DNA of 64,000 nucleotides from Chloroflexi bacterium 54-19 (GTDB lineage: Bacteria > Chloroflexota > Chloroflexia > Chloroheliales > Chloroheliaceae), in NCBI GenBank assembly GCA_001898225.1, contig MKTJ01000032.1, positions 62,001-126,000 on the forward strand. The letters are read 5' to 3'. Positions 43,405-52,346 of this stretch are shown here, piece after piece. Position numbers and translations under genes: made by a program. The notes below the pieces were generated by a model. The model did not search any database and was not told where the DNA came from. It saw nothing but the letters and a program-made list of their open reading frames with translations. Each line of letters opens with the position of its first letter. Positions within the stretch are counted from its first letter, which is position 1.

Positions 43405-44175
43405 GTGAGTGCCAATATATTAGCCCTCACCATGCAAAAGGGTGGCGTTGCCAAAACTACGACTACCCTCTCTCTGGGAGTAAACCTGGCAGAGCGGGGA
43501 CATAAAGTTCTCCTGGTGGATCTTGACCCTCAGGCCAATTTAAGTCAGGGTCTTAATATAGACATCGAGAATCTGGAATACAGTATTTACGAAGTGCTTC
43601 TCAACCCCGACCACGGCACCGATTTCGCCACTCTTCACACATCTGCCGGAGTTGACATAATACCAAGCACCCTGGCCCTGGCCGGGGCAGAGCTGGAATT
43701 GGCTGGAAAGGTTGGCCGGGAGCTACTTTTGCGAAAAGCCCTCAAACAGGCGAAAGAGAAATACGACTATATCCTGCTCGACCCGCCGCCATCCCTGGGC
43801 CTCTTCACCCTCAACGCCATGGCGGCCGCTACTTCGGTCGTCGTCCCGCTACAGGTCCACGCTTACGCCTTCAAGGCCATGCCAAAACTAGAGGCGACCA
43901 TTGACCTTATAAAGGACCTGAACCCGCCTCTTGCCATCGGTGGAATCGTCTGTACCCTTTCGGACAAACGGACCAGCCTGTCTCAGGCCGTCGAGACCCA
44001 GATCCGCAGTCGCTACGGCGACCTGGTCTTCCACACCGTCATCCCGTTCAACACCAAGCTGGCCGAAGCCCCGGCCATGGGTGAACCGATCCATACTTAC
44101 GCCCCCCAGAGCGCCGGGGCGCGCGCCTATGCCGCCCTGGCGGAGGAAGTCGAGGCCCGCTATGCCCACAAGTAA
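43405..44175 (+). CDS. parA: ParA-family partition ATPase
   Basis: Deviant Walker-A ATPase of 256 residues: KGGVAKTTTTLSLG near residue 12, Walker A' DLDPQANLSQG, DPPPSLGLFTLNA. It lacks the N-terminal HTH of type Ia ParA, so it is the short type Ib/Soj-like form. GTG start 13 bp after octad array 3, with GGAG upstream. The next gene overlaps its stop by 14 bp and encodes an RHH protein, the expected partner in type Ib systems. It would segregate the plasmid with a ParB-like adaptor bound to the centromere. Confidence 0.93.
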   Translation: MSANILALTMQKGGVAKTTTTLSLGVNLAERGHKVLLVDLDPQANLSQGLNIDIENLEYSIYEVLLNPDHGTDFATLHTSAGVDIIPSTLALAGAELELAGKVGRELLLRKALKQAKEKYDYILLDPPPSLGLFTLNAMAAATSVVVPLQVHAYAFKAMPKLEATIDLIKDLNPPLAIGGIVCTLSDKRTSLSQAVETQIRSRYGDLVFHTVIPFNTKLAEAPAMGEPIHTYAPQSAGARAYAALAEEVEARYAHK

Positions 44176-44554
44176 AAACAAGCTGATGGAAAGTCTGGGC
44201 AACGTCCCGGCCCAGGCCCCCATCAAGAAAGCCCCTACCACCTATCCCTTATCGACCCAGCGCGATAACGCACCATCGCAAGATGACGAAATCGCAACAT
44301 CGCACGAAAACACTAACGCACAATCGCAAGAACGCATTATCGCAACAACGCAAAAAAACCCCAGTGTGGCAACTGCGACGTCAGTGGCAACTGCTCCCGC
44401 CAAAGACGAACCGAAAAGGGTCAGTCGTGGTTACAAGCTGCGCGAGGACCTGATAAAGTCCCTCAAACGGATTGCCCTGGAAGAGGACCGCTTACTCTAC
44501 GAAGTGATGGAAGAAGCAATGGTAGAATACCTGGAGCGCAAGAAAGCAGGGTAG
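44162..44554 (+). CDS. Ribbon-helix-helix ParB-like partition protein
   Basis: Protein of 130 residues starting inside parA (MPTSKNKLMESLGN). Residues 1-33 are a flexible N-terminus that may stimulate ParA. Residues 34-66 are a Gln/Asn/Ala/Thr-rich linker encoded by octad array 4. Residues 85-130 (SRGYKLREDLIKSLKRIALEEDRLLYEVMEEAMVEYLE) form a ribbon-helix-helix DNA-binding domain. RHH dimers such as MetJ bind tandem 8-bp boxes and omega binds 7-bp heptads, which makes this the prime candidate to bind the octad arrays. repA begins just downstream. Confidence 0.85.
   Translation: MPTSKNKLMESLGNVPAQAPIKKAPTTYPLSTQRDNAPSQDDEIATSHENTNAQSQERIIATTQKNPSVATATSVATAPAKDEPKRVSRGYKLREDLIKSLKRIALEEDRLLYEVMEEAMVEYLERKKAG
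44261..44356. repeat. Octad array 4, inside the RHH gene
   Basis: Twelve contiguous octads in CGCA orientation: CGCGATAA, CGCACCAT, CGCAAGAT, GACGAAAT, CGCAACAT, CGCACGAA, AACACTAA, CGCACAAT, CGCAAGAA, CGCATTAT, CGCAACAA, CGCAAAAA. 96 bp equals 32 codons, so the array stays open in frame and encodes the linker of the protein that may bind it. Confidence 0.88.
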
Positions 44555-44559
44555 AAGAG

Positions 44560-45447
44560 GTGAGCGATAGCCCGATCATCCGCCGCCTGCTCGACGCTTC
44601 GGCGGAAATAAGCCAGCAGGAAGAACCCGAAAGTCTCGACTTTATTCATTCGGTCCTGGCCCAGGTAGGGATGCCCCGTAAAAACATCGAGGAGCGTTTT
44701 TTCGAGCGCTCCAGTGGTCGGGCCGTGATGCGCCTTGAAGCAGGCTCACTTTTCAGCCAGGGTAAGTTTGTCCAGCAACCGCTGCCCTATGGTACCAAGC
44801 CCCGCCTGGTGATGGTCCACATCTCCGGGGAAGCGGTCCGCACCAAACAACCAACCGTTGAGGTAGGTAACTCCGTGCGCGAGTTCCTGATCCGGCTGGG
44901 TATCGACACCAGCGGTGGCGCCCACGGCGGCTACACCATGTTCAAGAAACAGATGGAGGCCCTGGCGGCCTGTCGCCTGATTCTGGGCTTCTCCGAGGAG
45001 GACCGGGACGTTACCATCAACACCCAGCCGATCCGGCGTTTTGAAGCCTGGCTGCCCCAGCAGCGGGACGGACAGCAAAGCATGTGGCCCGGCGTAATGG
45101 AGCTATCCAGCGACTTCTTCGAGAGTCTTCAAGAACACGCCGTACCGCTCGACCATACCGCCCTGGCGGCCCTCAAACACTCTTCGATGGCGCTTGATAC
45201 CTATACCTGGCTGGCGCACCGGCTGTGCCGCGAGAGAAAGCGCCAGGGGACCAAAGTAAGCTGGTACGCCCTCAAGGAACAGTTCGGCCAGGAGTACAAG
45301 GACGTTAAGGCATTCAAACGAGAATTCCTCCAGTCCCTGCGCCAGGTCATCGCGGTTTATCCAGACGCGCAGGTCTTCCAAGTGGACGGAGGGCTTGTCC
45401 TGAAGCCTTCTCGCGCCCCTGTCGCCCGCAAAATGATTACTTCCTAG
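44560..45447 (+). CDS. repA: Plasmid replication initiator, RepA_C family
   Basis: Protein of 295 residues resembling the RepA/RepA_C initiators: KPRLVMVHISGEAVRTKQPTVEVGNSVREFLIRLGI, then GGAHGGYTMFKKQMEALAACRLILGF and a C-terminal winged-helix region (ALDTYTWLAHRLCRERKRQGTKVSWYALKEQFG). GTG start with AGAAGAG upstream, five bases after the RHH stop, so parA-rhh-repA form one operon. It would bind the origin iterons; CGCGGAATCGCACACC repeats flank the operon. Confidence 0.9.
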   Translation: MSDSPIIRRLLDASAEISQQEEPESLDFIHSVLAQVGMPRKNIEERFFERSSGRAVMRLEAGSLFSQGKFVQQPLPYGTKPRLVMVHISGEAVRTKQPTVEVGNSVREFLIRLGIDTSGGAHGGYTMFKKQMEALAACRLILGFSEEDRDVTINTQPIRRFEAWLPQQRDGQQSMWPGVMELSSDFFESLQEHAVPLDHTALAALKHSSMALDTYTWLAHRLCRERKRQGTKVSWYALKEQFGQEYKDVKAFKREFLQSLRQVIAVYPDAQVFQVDGGLVLKPSRAPVARKMITS

Positions 45448-45461
45448 CATGTTGAAGAATG

Positions 45462-45490
45462 GGGCCGGAATCCAGGGTTCTGGCCCTTTT
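45462..45490 (+). terminator. Terminator of the parA-rhh-repA operon
   Basis: GGGCC...GGCCC hairpin with inner GGAA/TTCT pairing followed by TTTTCTTT, 15 bp after repA. Confidence 0.72.
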
Positions 45491-45516
45491 CTTTACTTCT
45501 TGGAAAGAACTGCTTT

Positions 45517-45912
45517 GTGGAAATTGTCTCCTCACCACACCCTCTCTATACCTGTCCCTGCTGCGGTTATTTGATGTCCGAAGGGTCGCCCGGCTCATAC
45601 CAGATTTGTAAAATCTGCTTCTGGGAAGATGACGCTGTCCAGCTTCTATATTTAAGGCGGAACGGGGCAAACCCGCTTTCCCTGATCCAGGCCCAGGAAA
45701 ACTTTGTCCTCTTCGGGGCCAGTGAAGAGCGCATGCTAAAGCACACCCGCGCACCCCTTCCCGGTGATAAGCGCGATTCCACTTGGAGACCGGTTGACCC
45801 TGCTAGGGACCGGCTGGAATCATCAGGTTTACATAAAACTTATATGCAAATTCTATCCGAGAATGTCCGAGAACCCGAAGAGTTATATTACTGGCTCAAA
45901 GAGTCGTCTTAG
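45517..45912 (+). CDS. CPCC-family cysteine-rich protein
   Basis: Protein of 131 residues with YTCPCCGYLM, SYQICKICFWEDDAVQ, the signature of CPCC cysteine-rich proteins (zinc-ribbon-like). GTG start. Function unknown in the family. It follows the repA terminator and precedes the second origin-like region. Confidence 0.82.
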   Translation: MEIVSSPHPLYTCPCCGYLMSEGSPGSYQICKICFWEDDAVQLLYLRRNGANPLSLIQAQENFVLFGASEERMLKHTRAPLPGDKRDSTWRPVDPARDRLESSGLHKTYMQILSENVREPEELYYWLKESS

Positions 45913-46009
45913 GGCAGAGCAATGCTGGCCCAACGCAGCCTGACCACACTTGCCAGTAATGCTAAATAAACCTTCAGCTTAGCTCGATTCTATCACTTAT
46001 ACACATAGG

Positions 46010-46200
46010 TGGATAACTTTTTGTGGATAAGTGTGGTTTTCCACAAAAAATTGTGATTCTAACTAGTTATCCACGATGAGAAGCACACCCCTAAAAGCCC
46101 TGTTTACACGCGGAATCGCACACCCGCCAAGGCTCAAGTTTACGCGGAATCGCACACCACATGTCCTATAACATGAATCTTATAGATTCATGATTCCGTT
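46010..46200. other. Candidate plasmid replication origin
   Basis: DnaA-box-like sites: GGTGGATAAC, an exact TGTGGATAA (about 46022-46030) and TTATCCACG (about 46068). Two direct iteron-like repeats CGCGGAATCGCACACC at 46109-46124 and 46143-46158, each preceded by TTTAC. Then an inverted repeat CATGAATC-ttata-GATTCATG (about 46172-46192). An A/G-rich, AT-rich stretch follows to 46280, a plausible unwinding region. Confidence 0.6.
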
Positions 46201-46387
46201 ATAGCTGCGCCTATTACTGTGGATATTTTTCCATAGAAAAATAAGAAAGAAAGAAGAAGAAAGAAGAAAATAAAAACAGGATAACATTCCCATAACCACC
46301 CCATAAAATGGTAGATGTTAACATCAAACCCTAAGATAAACAGGATAAAGGACGGTTTTTATTGCCGATTTGAGCTCAGATTTATGG

Positions 46388-46459
46388 TGCGATCATGCAT
46401 TAGTGCCTAATAACACTAAAGTTTAATCGCGTTATCGCACTAACGCATAATCGCATTTG
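46388..46459. repeat. Octad array 5
   Basis: Nine octads in one register, changing orientation midway: TGCGATCA, TGCATTAG, TGCCTAAT, AACACTAA, AGTTTAAT, CGCGTTAT, CGCACTAA, CGCATAAT, CGCATTTG. It ends seven bases before the stop of the adjacent lipoprotein gene. Confidence 0.85.
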
Positions 46460-46465
46460 TTGTTT

Positions 46466-48298
46466 TTAGTTCAAAGATACGCTCGTCCAGGTCGTGCCGC
46501 CATCGTTCGTAAGAAAGATCTGCCCCTGCGCGCCCCCTACCCAGCCGTGGGTGGCATCCACAAATTTGACCGGTCCCACCCCTCCGTCACCGGGATTTAG
46601 CACCTCCAGAGGTATTGCCATTTTCCAGTTCTGGCCGCCATCGCTGGAGGTCATCAGGGTGTAGCGCGTCGAGGCCAGCCAGAGTTTGCCCGGCCCGCTG
46701 GTCGCAAAACTACTGTTATAACCTGAAACGGTTCCTTCCTTAGCACCAATCTCTTGCCAGGTCTTGCCGCCATCACGAGAAAGATATAAATATTTCAGTT
46801 GCTGGGCTGTGGCAGGGGTCGAGGCGCACAGGAGCCAGAACTCCTGCGAGTTAGCAGACAGTCTGGCATTTATCCAGTTGTCCTCCTGGCAGGGATTGGT
46901 TAAAGTTTGCCAGGATTTTCCGCCATCGTGAGTAACCGCCATGGTAGGAGCGGGCGGCGTTTTATCACTCGGGTCAAAAGCTGTTCCCCATGAGAGCAGC
47001 CAGAAATCGTTCGCGGTGGAGGTTAGAAGCTGGGCAGCCGGGCCGGGAATTGTGGGCAACTCCGGCATCTTTTGCCAGGTGTGACCCTTATCGCTTGAAG
47101 AAAGCAGCCCATATTTACAGTTGGTTCCATTTGGCGGCTGTGGGCAGGTGCGAGTTACGGCCAGAATTTTACTCCCTGCCGAGGTAAGCTCGATTACATC
47201 TTCCGAGAATTTCTCGTCCTGCCAGCTAGCTCCACCGTTATGGGTTGAGAAAAGACCGGGACCAAACAGCCAGCCGTCAGAGGCGCTGACGAAATATATC
47301 CCACCCACCTTCTTATGGTTTGAGGTTTCGTCCATAAAATAGGTTGGTTCGGCGCTCACTGGGGTTCTGGCCTGCCAGCTTCGTCCACCGTCGGTGGTCA
47401 TTTTTACGACCACCTGGCAATAGCCGAAGGGAGTACAGTACGAACCGGCGGCCCAGCCCTGGTTGGAATTAATAAAGCTGAAATCCAGAATCTGCTGAAT
47501 GACGGGTGGTCGAGCCTGAATGGTTGCAAATGAATTTTCGTCCGTGATTGGTGAAGCCACAATTTGGGCTATTCGCCAGATGCCCCCCTCTTTGACCATT
47601 TCAACATAGCGAACATTGTCGCCCGTCAGGGGAATATTCTTATCCGGAATGGGTGTGGCATCAGGTTGCTTTGGAAAAAAGTGAATTGTAATCTGGAATA
47701 CAAGGTTGCTTTTGGCCGGATTAGACTGGACAGCTTTTAGATCAGTCAGATTTTGAATGCTGGTATCGGTTTGGTGCTCCTGAGTAAATTCTAGCTGGTC
47801 GTCAACCCCACGGTTAGGCCGGATCACCAGATTATAAGCTGTGGAATAATCCTGGCTTGCTAACGCCGCATAATAGGTTTTGAGGTTATTGGTGGCTTCA
47901 TTTTCAGCCTGGTTTGAGCTGACGGGAGCTGGCGAATTTATTTTGTCTACCGCCTGCTCAGGTGTGAGGGTTTTTACCGCCGGACTAACCGCCCCGGTTG
48001 GCGGGGTGCCAGAACTGGGGCCGGGCGAAACTTGTGTAGTGGCGGTGGCTGGGGAGGTACTTACTGTAACCGTCACGATAGTTGTTGGGGCGACTGCAGG
48101 GGAGGTCGCTGGTAAGTTTGCCAGGCTTGAAGGCGAAGGCGAAGAAAGCGCCGCCAGTTGGGAAGGTACGCTCGAAATAGAGGTAGGCGTAAAATCGCCA
48201 CAGGCAGCGAGAAACAGCACCGATGTTATGAGCAATAAAACCAAAATCCTGGAGATATTTTTGGGAAGCTGAGACCAGTATTTGACCTTAACTCGCAT
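46466..48298 (-). CDS. Lipoprotein with BNR/Ycf48-like beta-propeller repeats
   Basis: Protein of about 610 residues. Lipobox LFLAACGD; Ser/Pro/Thr-rich linker to about 120; an NTF2-like or DUF4878-type segment (LKTYYAALASQDYSTAYNLV ... GGIWRIAQI) at about 140-260; then repeated propeller blades with DGG-SW and Asp-box-like DGGxSWQ / DGGxTWQE / DGGQNWK / DGGTTWTS. Start 48298 (MRVKVKYW) has GGGAAAGG upstream; the frame is open to 48373. Probably a cell-surface protein of unknown ligand. Confidence 0.8.
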   Translation of the reverse strand: MRVKVKYWSQLPKNISRILVLLLITSVLFLAACGDFTPTSISSVPSQLAALSSPSPSSLANLPATSPAVAPTTIVTVTVSTSPATATTQVSPGPSSGTPPTGAVSPAVKTLTPEQAVDKINSPAPVSSNQAENEATNNLKTYYAALASQDYSTAYNLVIRPNRGVDDQLEFTQEHQTDTSIQNLTDLKAVQSNPAKSNLVFQITIHFFPKQPDATPIPDKNIPLTGDNVRYVEMVKEGGIWRIAQIVASPITDENSFATIQARPPVIQQILDFSFINSNQGWAAGSYCTPFGYCQVVVKMTTDGGRSWQARTPVSAEPTYFMDETSNHKKVGGIYFVSASDGWLFGPGLFSTHNGGASWQDEKFSEDVIELTSAGSKILAVTRTCPQPPNGTNCKYGLLSSSDKGHTWQKMPELPTIPGPAAQLLTSTANDFWLLSWGTAFDPSDKTPPAPTMAVTHDGGKSWQTLTNPCQEDNWINARLSANSQEFWLLCASTPATAQQLKYLYLSRDGGKTWQEIGAKEGTVSGYNSSFATSGPGKLWLASTRYTLMTSSDGGQNWKMAIPLEVLNPGDGGVGPVKFVDATHGWVGGAQGQIFLTNDGGTTWTSVSLN

Positions 48299-48504
48299 GT
48301 TTTTGAACCTTTCCCGCCGGAGGCCGCTAACCTTTTCAACTGGACACGAGAAAATGGGAACTTTATCTAACAAATAAAAGCCTAAAAAGTGCAGGGAGTT
48401 ATGCGGAGACTAAAACTGGAAGTGAGACTTCTTCCGGTAAAAACACAATATTTCTCAAGTTTAGCCACAAATAGAAAATGTTTATTTTGGGGTCAAAGCA
48501 TTTC

Positions 48505-48568
48505 CGCATTAGAGCGAAAGTCCGTAATCGCATTAGTGCATTAGTGCGTTATCACGTTAGTGCGTAAA
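48505..48568. repeat. Octad array 6
   Basis: Eight octads: CGCATTAG, AGCGAAAG, TCCGTAAT, CGCATTAG, TGCATTAG, TGCGTTAT, CACGTTAG, TGCGTAAA. Confidence 0.85.
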
Positions 48569-48906
48569 TAATAAGATGGATTAGATCACTGCCGCGTTGT
48601 TTGTCGTGAAACATTAAAAGCACAGGCAGGTATATAGCCAAGCAAATTCACCAGTAACTTTCAAGTTAATAGCGCCATTAAATTGATCAGCCCTTGATGC
48701 CATTTTGATTTCAGACGTTTTCGCTGGGCCTGATCTGTTTAACAGGAGCTTACCTTCTTTTGTAATTAGTTTACATAATAAATTCAGCAAAGCTATTGTC
48801 CGGGGTAGCGCTCCTTCAATTATAAGCCCATCCTGCATTAGATTTTGGGTTAAACCTGAGCCGGATTTTAACTTTAATGATGGCCTGAAATGAGATCAAA
48901 CTCACG

Positions 48907-48946
48907 CGCACTAAAACCTTAACGCAATATCGCACTAACGCACCAG
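48907..48946. repeat. Octad array 7
   Basis: Five octads: CGCACTAA, AACCTTAA, CGCAATAT, CGCACTAA, CGCACCAG. Confidence 0.8.
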
Positions 48947-49099
48947 ATTTAGTAGATTCTGGTGCTGTTGTTAAAGGTATCGAAACCAGGTTATATAAAA
49001 TCTTTCGCCATCCTCCTTCTTTTATATTCAGGGGAGGAGGATTTGTCAGTTATTGATAGTCAGTTAAAGTTTGACAGGTGCATACTGAGCGGAACCTTC

Positions 49100-49588
49100 C
49101 TACTGCCTTTCCAGAAAATCAGTAACCAGTTCGCGAGTTACCACTCGCCTTTGGACCGGGGTAGACAGTACCATCGAGGTAGTGAGTGGTCCATAGACCA
49201 GTAACCGGTCAATCAAACTTTCCAGATGCTCAATTGATGATGCTCCAACTTTCAGGACAATAGAGTCGTTTCCCAGCACCCGCGAGCATTCCAGCACTTC
49301 AGGTATTTGCCCGATACTTTCAAGCGCCTTTGCACTGGTCTGAGAGGGATTGAGACCCATTCGGATGATCGCTGTTACACCTAAACCCACCAGGGCTCGA
49401 TTGATCTGGGCGTGGTAGCCGGTGATAACTCCGGCTTCTTCCAGCTTGCGGACCCGTTCGCTGACGGCAGGCGCGCTTAAACCCACCCTTTGTCCAAGCT
49501 CGCTATAGGAGAGCCGGGCGTCTTCTTGCAGGGCGCAGACGAGCTGCCAGCCTGTTTCATCAAGCAGTCTTTCGATTTCTCCGCTCAT
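49100..49588 (-). CDS. Lrp/AsnC family transcriptional regulator
   Basis: Protein of 162 residues. N-terminal HTH (DETGWQLVCALQEDARLSYSELGQRVGLSAPAVSERVRKLEEAGVI) and C-terminal RAM effector domain (GLGVTAIIRMGLN ... LECSRVLGNDSIVLKVGASSIEHLESLIDRL). Divergent from a membrane protein gene 200 bp away, which it probably controls together with the EamA carrier. Amino-acid ligands are usual for the family. Confidence 0.92.
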   Translation of the reverse strand: MSGEIERLLDETGWQLVCALQEDARLSYSELGQRVGLSAPAVSERVRKLEEAGVITGYHAQINRALVGLGVTAIIRMGLNPSQTSAKALESIGQIPEVLECSRVLGNDSIVLKVGASSIEHLESLIDRLLVYGPLTTSMVLSTPVQRRVVTRELVTDFLERQ

Positions 49589-49789
49589 ATTACTATTCTT
49601 CTTTCACTTTTTAAGTTTCACCTGACAAATACTTTGCCTTTCCCCTGTATTCTCGCTTATTAAACCTGTATATTCAACCCTGATCATCCACCATTATTAT
49701 TATGGAATTGCTTCGCCTACCAACATCCATCCGTAAAGGCGAGTGGGTAAGGTTATAACTAACCGGTAAGTAAAAGGAAAAGCTTCAGC

Positions 49790-50578
49790 ATGTTCATATT
49801 AAAACTTCTGCTCACACCTCTTTTGATCGTGCTGATCAGTCTGGCCGACCGGCGCTGGGGAACTAAAGTCGGTGGTGTGCTCATAGGGCTGCCTCTTACC
49901 TCGGCTCCGGTCAGCCTGTTTGTCAGCTTTGATCTGGGAACAACTTTCGCTTCCCATATGGCCTCAGGCGTCATGCTGGGTCTTATTTCACAGGCCCTTT
50001 TTTGTGTGACTTACGCCTGGCTTTCTTACCGGCTCAACTGGCTGGGAAGTTGGTTGCTCGGCTGGGCCGCCTTCGGTTGTTCAACTTTCGTTTTCGAACA
50101 GATCTCGGTGCCCCTCCCGGTTATCTTTATCGGTATTATGGTTTGCCTCGTGCTGGCTCTAATGGTGTGGCCTCAGTCAGTCGAGGAGGAAGTTACACCC
50201 CAGGCTCCAGCCTGGGCTTTGCCAGGTCGGATGGTAGCGGCCACCGGTATGGTGCTGTTTCTGACCAGCACCGCCAGTCTGCTTGGCCCTCAACTGAGTG
50301 GACTACTCTCGCCTCTACCCATATTCGCCACGGTTTTCGCGGTTTTTGCCCACAAACTTCAGGGAGGACGCCCCGCCCGTCAGATTCTACACGGAGTGAT
50401 TATCAGTTCTTTTGCCTGCGCGGTCTTCTTTTTGATCGTGGCGGAATTCATTGATAAATGGAGCATCCTTGCCACCTACGGCGCAGCCGTAGTATTGGCC
50501 CTGCTGACCCAGGCCTTAATGGTCTGGCTGATACGTGGCATCCAGAACACCAAGGCCACAAAACAGCTACCGTTATAA
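49790..50578 (+). CDS. Multi-pass membrane protein of unknown function
   Basis: Protein of 262 residues with about eight hydrophobic segments and the internal motif RRWGTKVGGVLIGLPLTSAPVSLF. No family is recognised with confidence. It is transcribed divergently from the Lrp-type regulator and 180 bp upstream of an EamA-type exporter, so a role in amino-acid or metabolite export is plausible. Confidence 0.75.
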   Translation: MFILKLLLTPLLIVLISLADRRWGTKVGGVLIGLPLTSAPVSLFVSFDLGTTFASHMASGVMLGLISQALFCVTYAWLSYRLNWLGSWLLGWAAFGCSTFVFEQISVPLPVIFIGIMVCLVLALMVWPQSVEEEVTPQAPAWALPGRMVAATGMVLFLTSTASLLGPQLSGLLSPLPIFATVFAVFAHKLQGGRPARQILHGVIISSFACAVFFLIVAEFIDKWSILATYGAAVVLALLTQALMVWLIRGIQNTKATKQLPL

Positions 50579-50756
50579 ACTCAAAACGAACGAATGGATT
50601 GAGTACGGCTTCAGCTTTTGCTGGTTAGCTGTAGCTGGGTAGCCAGCCAGCCGTTTGAAGAACGACCTGGCTTACAACCATGCTGTGACGTATCCATCTA
50701 CTTACACCGGCCTAACTAAATAAATAAATAAAACGAAAGAGAACCAGGTTAAAATA

Positions 50757-51800
50757 TTGTCTCAGACCCCGCTTCCCTCCGGCGACTTTCCCGGCTCTGG
50801 CGCTTCCGAAAGACTTACTGAGTCACCTTCAAATTCCAGGTCTCACGGGCGGTATCCCATCTATCTGCCTCTCATGATTTTTATCAATATTATGTGGGGA
50901 GCGGCTTTCCCTATCACCAAACCGGGACTGGTCGATTTCCCACCGGCTACCTTTGCCTTTTTGCGCTTTGTCCTGGCGGCCCTGATACTCGTGCCAATGG
51001 TTTTTTTGCTGCGGGGTAGCTGGCATTTCGACCGGCGCACCTGGAAACTGGTAGCCCTTGGCGGCTTTATGGGTTTCAGCATGACCCAGCTTGGGCAGAA
51101 CTGGGGTCTTGCCCTCAGCACCGCCAGCGATATTTCTATTCTCGCCGCCATCCAGCCCCTAACCATAACCCTGGTGGCGGCCCTCTTCCTGGGAGAGCGC
51201 CCGGACCGGACGAGCTGGCTGGGCTTCTTAATCAGCCTGATCGGGATCTGTGTGGTGATTGGTATTAACCCTTTTGAAATCTTTAACGGGGCCGGTACCA
51301 ACGCTTCTACTTCAAATGATCCTTCTTCCTCCCTCAACCCCTTTGGCCGGATACTGGGGGGAGTAGTATTTCTCGTTGGAACGATTGGCTCAGGGGTCTA
51401 CAGTGTCGTCAACCGGCGGCTGGTCCAGCATAATGACTCTCTCGAACTGGTCGGCGGCGCGGTCATCTGGGGGATGCTCGGCCTGGCTCCTTTTAGCGGC
51501 TTTGAAGTGGCGAGCCGTCTGGGTAGTGGAGGCAGCGGACTCGACTTTAACGGGTGGGTCATCCTCGGGATAGTCTACTCGGCTGTGGGCGTAACGGTTA
51601 TTGGCTTTCTGGCCTTAACCTGGTCACTCCGCCAGGTTCCGGTAGCCAAAATCGCGGTGCTTTATTATCTTCAGCCGGTTTCGGGCGTGTTACTCTCCTG
51701 GCTTTTGGGAGACAGGCTGGATTTGAGTTTTATCATCGGTAGTTTGCTGATCCTGGCGGGAGTTTTTGTGGCCGAACACTGGGGAAAAATTAAAGTATAG
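50757..51800 (+). CDS. EamA/DMT-superfamily transporter
   Basis: Protein of 347 residues with two EamA repeats and ten hydrophobic segments: NIMWGAAFPITKPGLVDFPPATFAFLRFVLAALIL in repeat 1 and YSAVGVTVIGFLALTWSLRQVPVAKIAVLYYLQPVSGVLLSW in repeat 2. TTG start at 50757 gives MSQTPLPSG; ATG alternatives are inside the first helix region. Likely metabolite exporter, possibly under the Lrp-type regulator. Confidence 0.88.
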   Translation: MSQTPLPSGDFPGSGASERLTESPSNSRSHGRYPIYLPLMIFINIMWGAAFPITKPGLVDFPPATFAFLRFVLAALILVPMVFLLRGSWHFDRRTWKLVALGGFMGFSMTQLGQNWGLALSTASDISILAAIQPLTITLVAALFLGERPDRTSWLGFLISLIGICVVIGINPFEIFNGAGTNASTSNDPSSSLNPFGRILGGVVFLVGTIGSGVYSVVNRRLVQHNDSLELVGGAVIWGMLGLAPFSGFEVASRLGSGGSGLDFNGWVILGIVYSAVGVTVIGFLALTWSLRQVPVAKIAVLYYLQPVSGVLLSWLLGDRLDLSFIIGSLLILAGVFVAEHWGKIKV

Positions 51801-51887
51801 CCTCCTTCGGAGGTGGGTTGGATATTGCGCCTAGGGAGTTGGTAAGTTCGAGGGCTTAAATCTTCCTCCGAGTCTCTGATTGACTGT

Positions 51888-51917
51888 GATCATTTTCGTG
51901 ACATCACGAAAATGATC
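51888..51917. repeat. Palindrome P1
   Basis: GATCATTTTCGTGA-ca-TCACGAAAATGATC, perfect 14-bp arms. Related palindromes are at 52232 and 53435, so it is likely a protein-binding site. Confidence 0.8.
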
Positions 51918-52033
51918 GGCAATTGGCATATCGTAGCTTAAATTCCTGTTCGCCCCTTGGCCGCAGACCACCTTCTATCCGTTTCTACTCCTGGCTAATT
52001 TACTGGTATTTACCCTGTATCTATCTTATATAA

Positions 52034-52089
52034 GCGCCTATCGCATTAAAACGAAAGTGCGATACCACACTAATGCACTATCGCACTTT
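52034..52089. repeat. Octad array 8
   Basis: Seven octads: GCGCCTAT, CGCATTAA, AACGAAAG, TGCGATAC, CACACTAA, TGCACTAT, CGCACTTT. Confidence 0.82.
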
Positions 52090-52231
52090 AATCTCAAAAT
52101 GGATGGCGATTCTAAAACTTAGATTTAACTATAGAAATTTACAAGCTGGTATCAATTTAATGAAGCCATTAAATTGGTCGGCTGATCGGTTAATTGCCAT
52201 TTATTCCCGGAATGCCTTTGCCCCTGATTTC

Positions 52232-52259
52232 ACCATTTTCGTACCTTCACGAAAATGGT
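52232..52259. repeat. Palindrome P2
   Basis: ACCATTTTCGT-accttc-ACGAAAATGGT, 11-bp arms. Shares the ATTTTCGT/ACGAAAAT core with P1 and P3. Confidence 0.7.
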
Positions 52260-52346
52260 CGGTCGTTCATTTCAATCCACGGCCCATCGTTATCTAAAAC
52301 AGTCCGGGTTCTCTAAATAAGGTATACCACTTTTGGTAATTGAAAG

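Larger units (their letters stand above)
48374..49099. other. Intergenic region with two octad arrays
   Basis: About 725 bp. Contains arrays 6 and 7. A 74-codon minus-strand frame (48614-48838) reads protein-like at its start (MQDGLIIEGALPRTIALLNLL) but has no ribosome site and may be a remnant. Confidence 0.4.
51801..52346. other. Intergenic region with palindromes and octad array 8
   Basis: About 545 bp without a supported gene. Contains palindrome P1 (51888-51917), octad array 8 and palindrome P2 (52232-52259). Confidence 0.5.

Noticed and set aside
51805..51825. Terminator after the EamA gene
   Set aside because: CCTCC-ttc-GGAGG hairpin is short and lacks a T-run.
52073..52297. 74-codon plus-strand ORF
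   Set aside because: Overlaps octad array 8 and palindrome P2; composition not protein-like.
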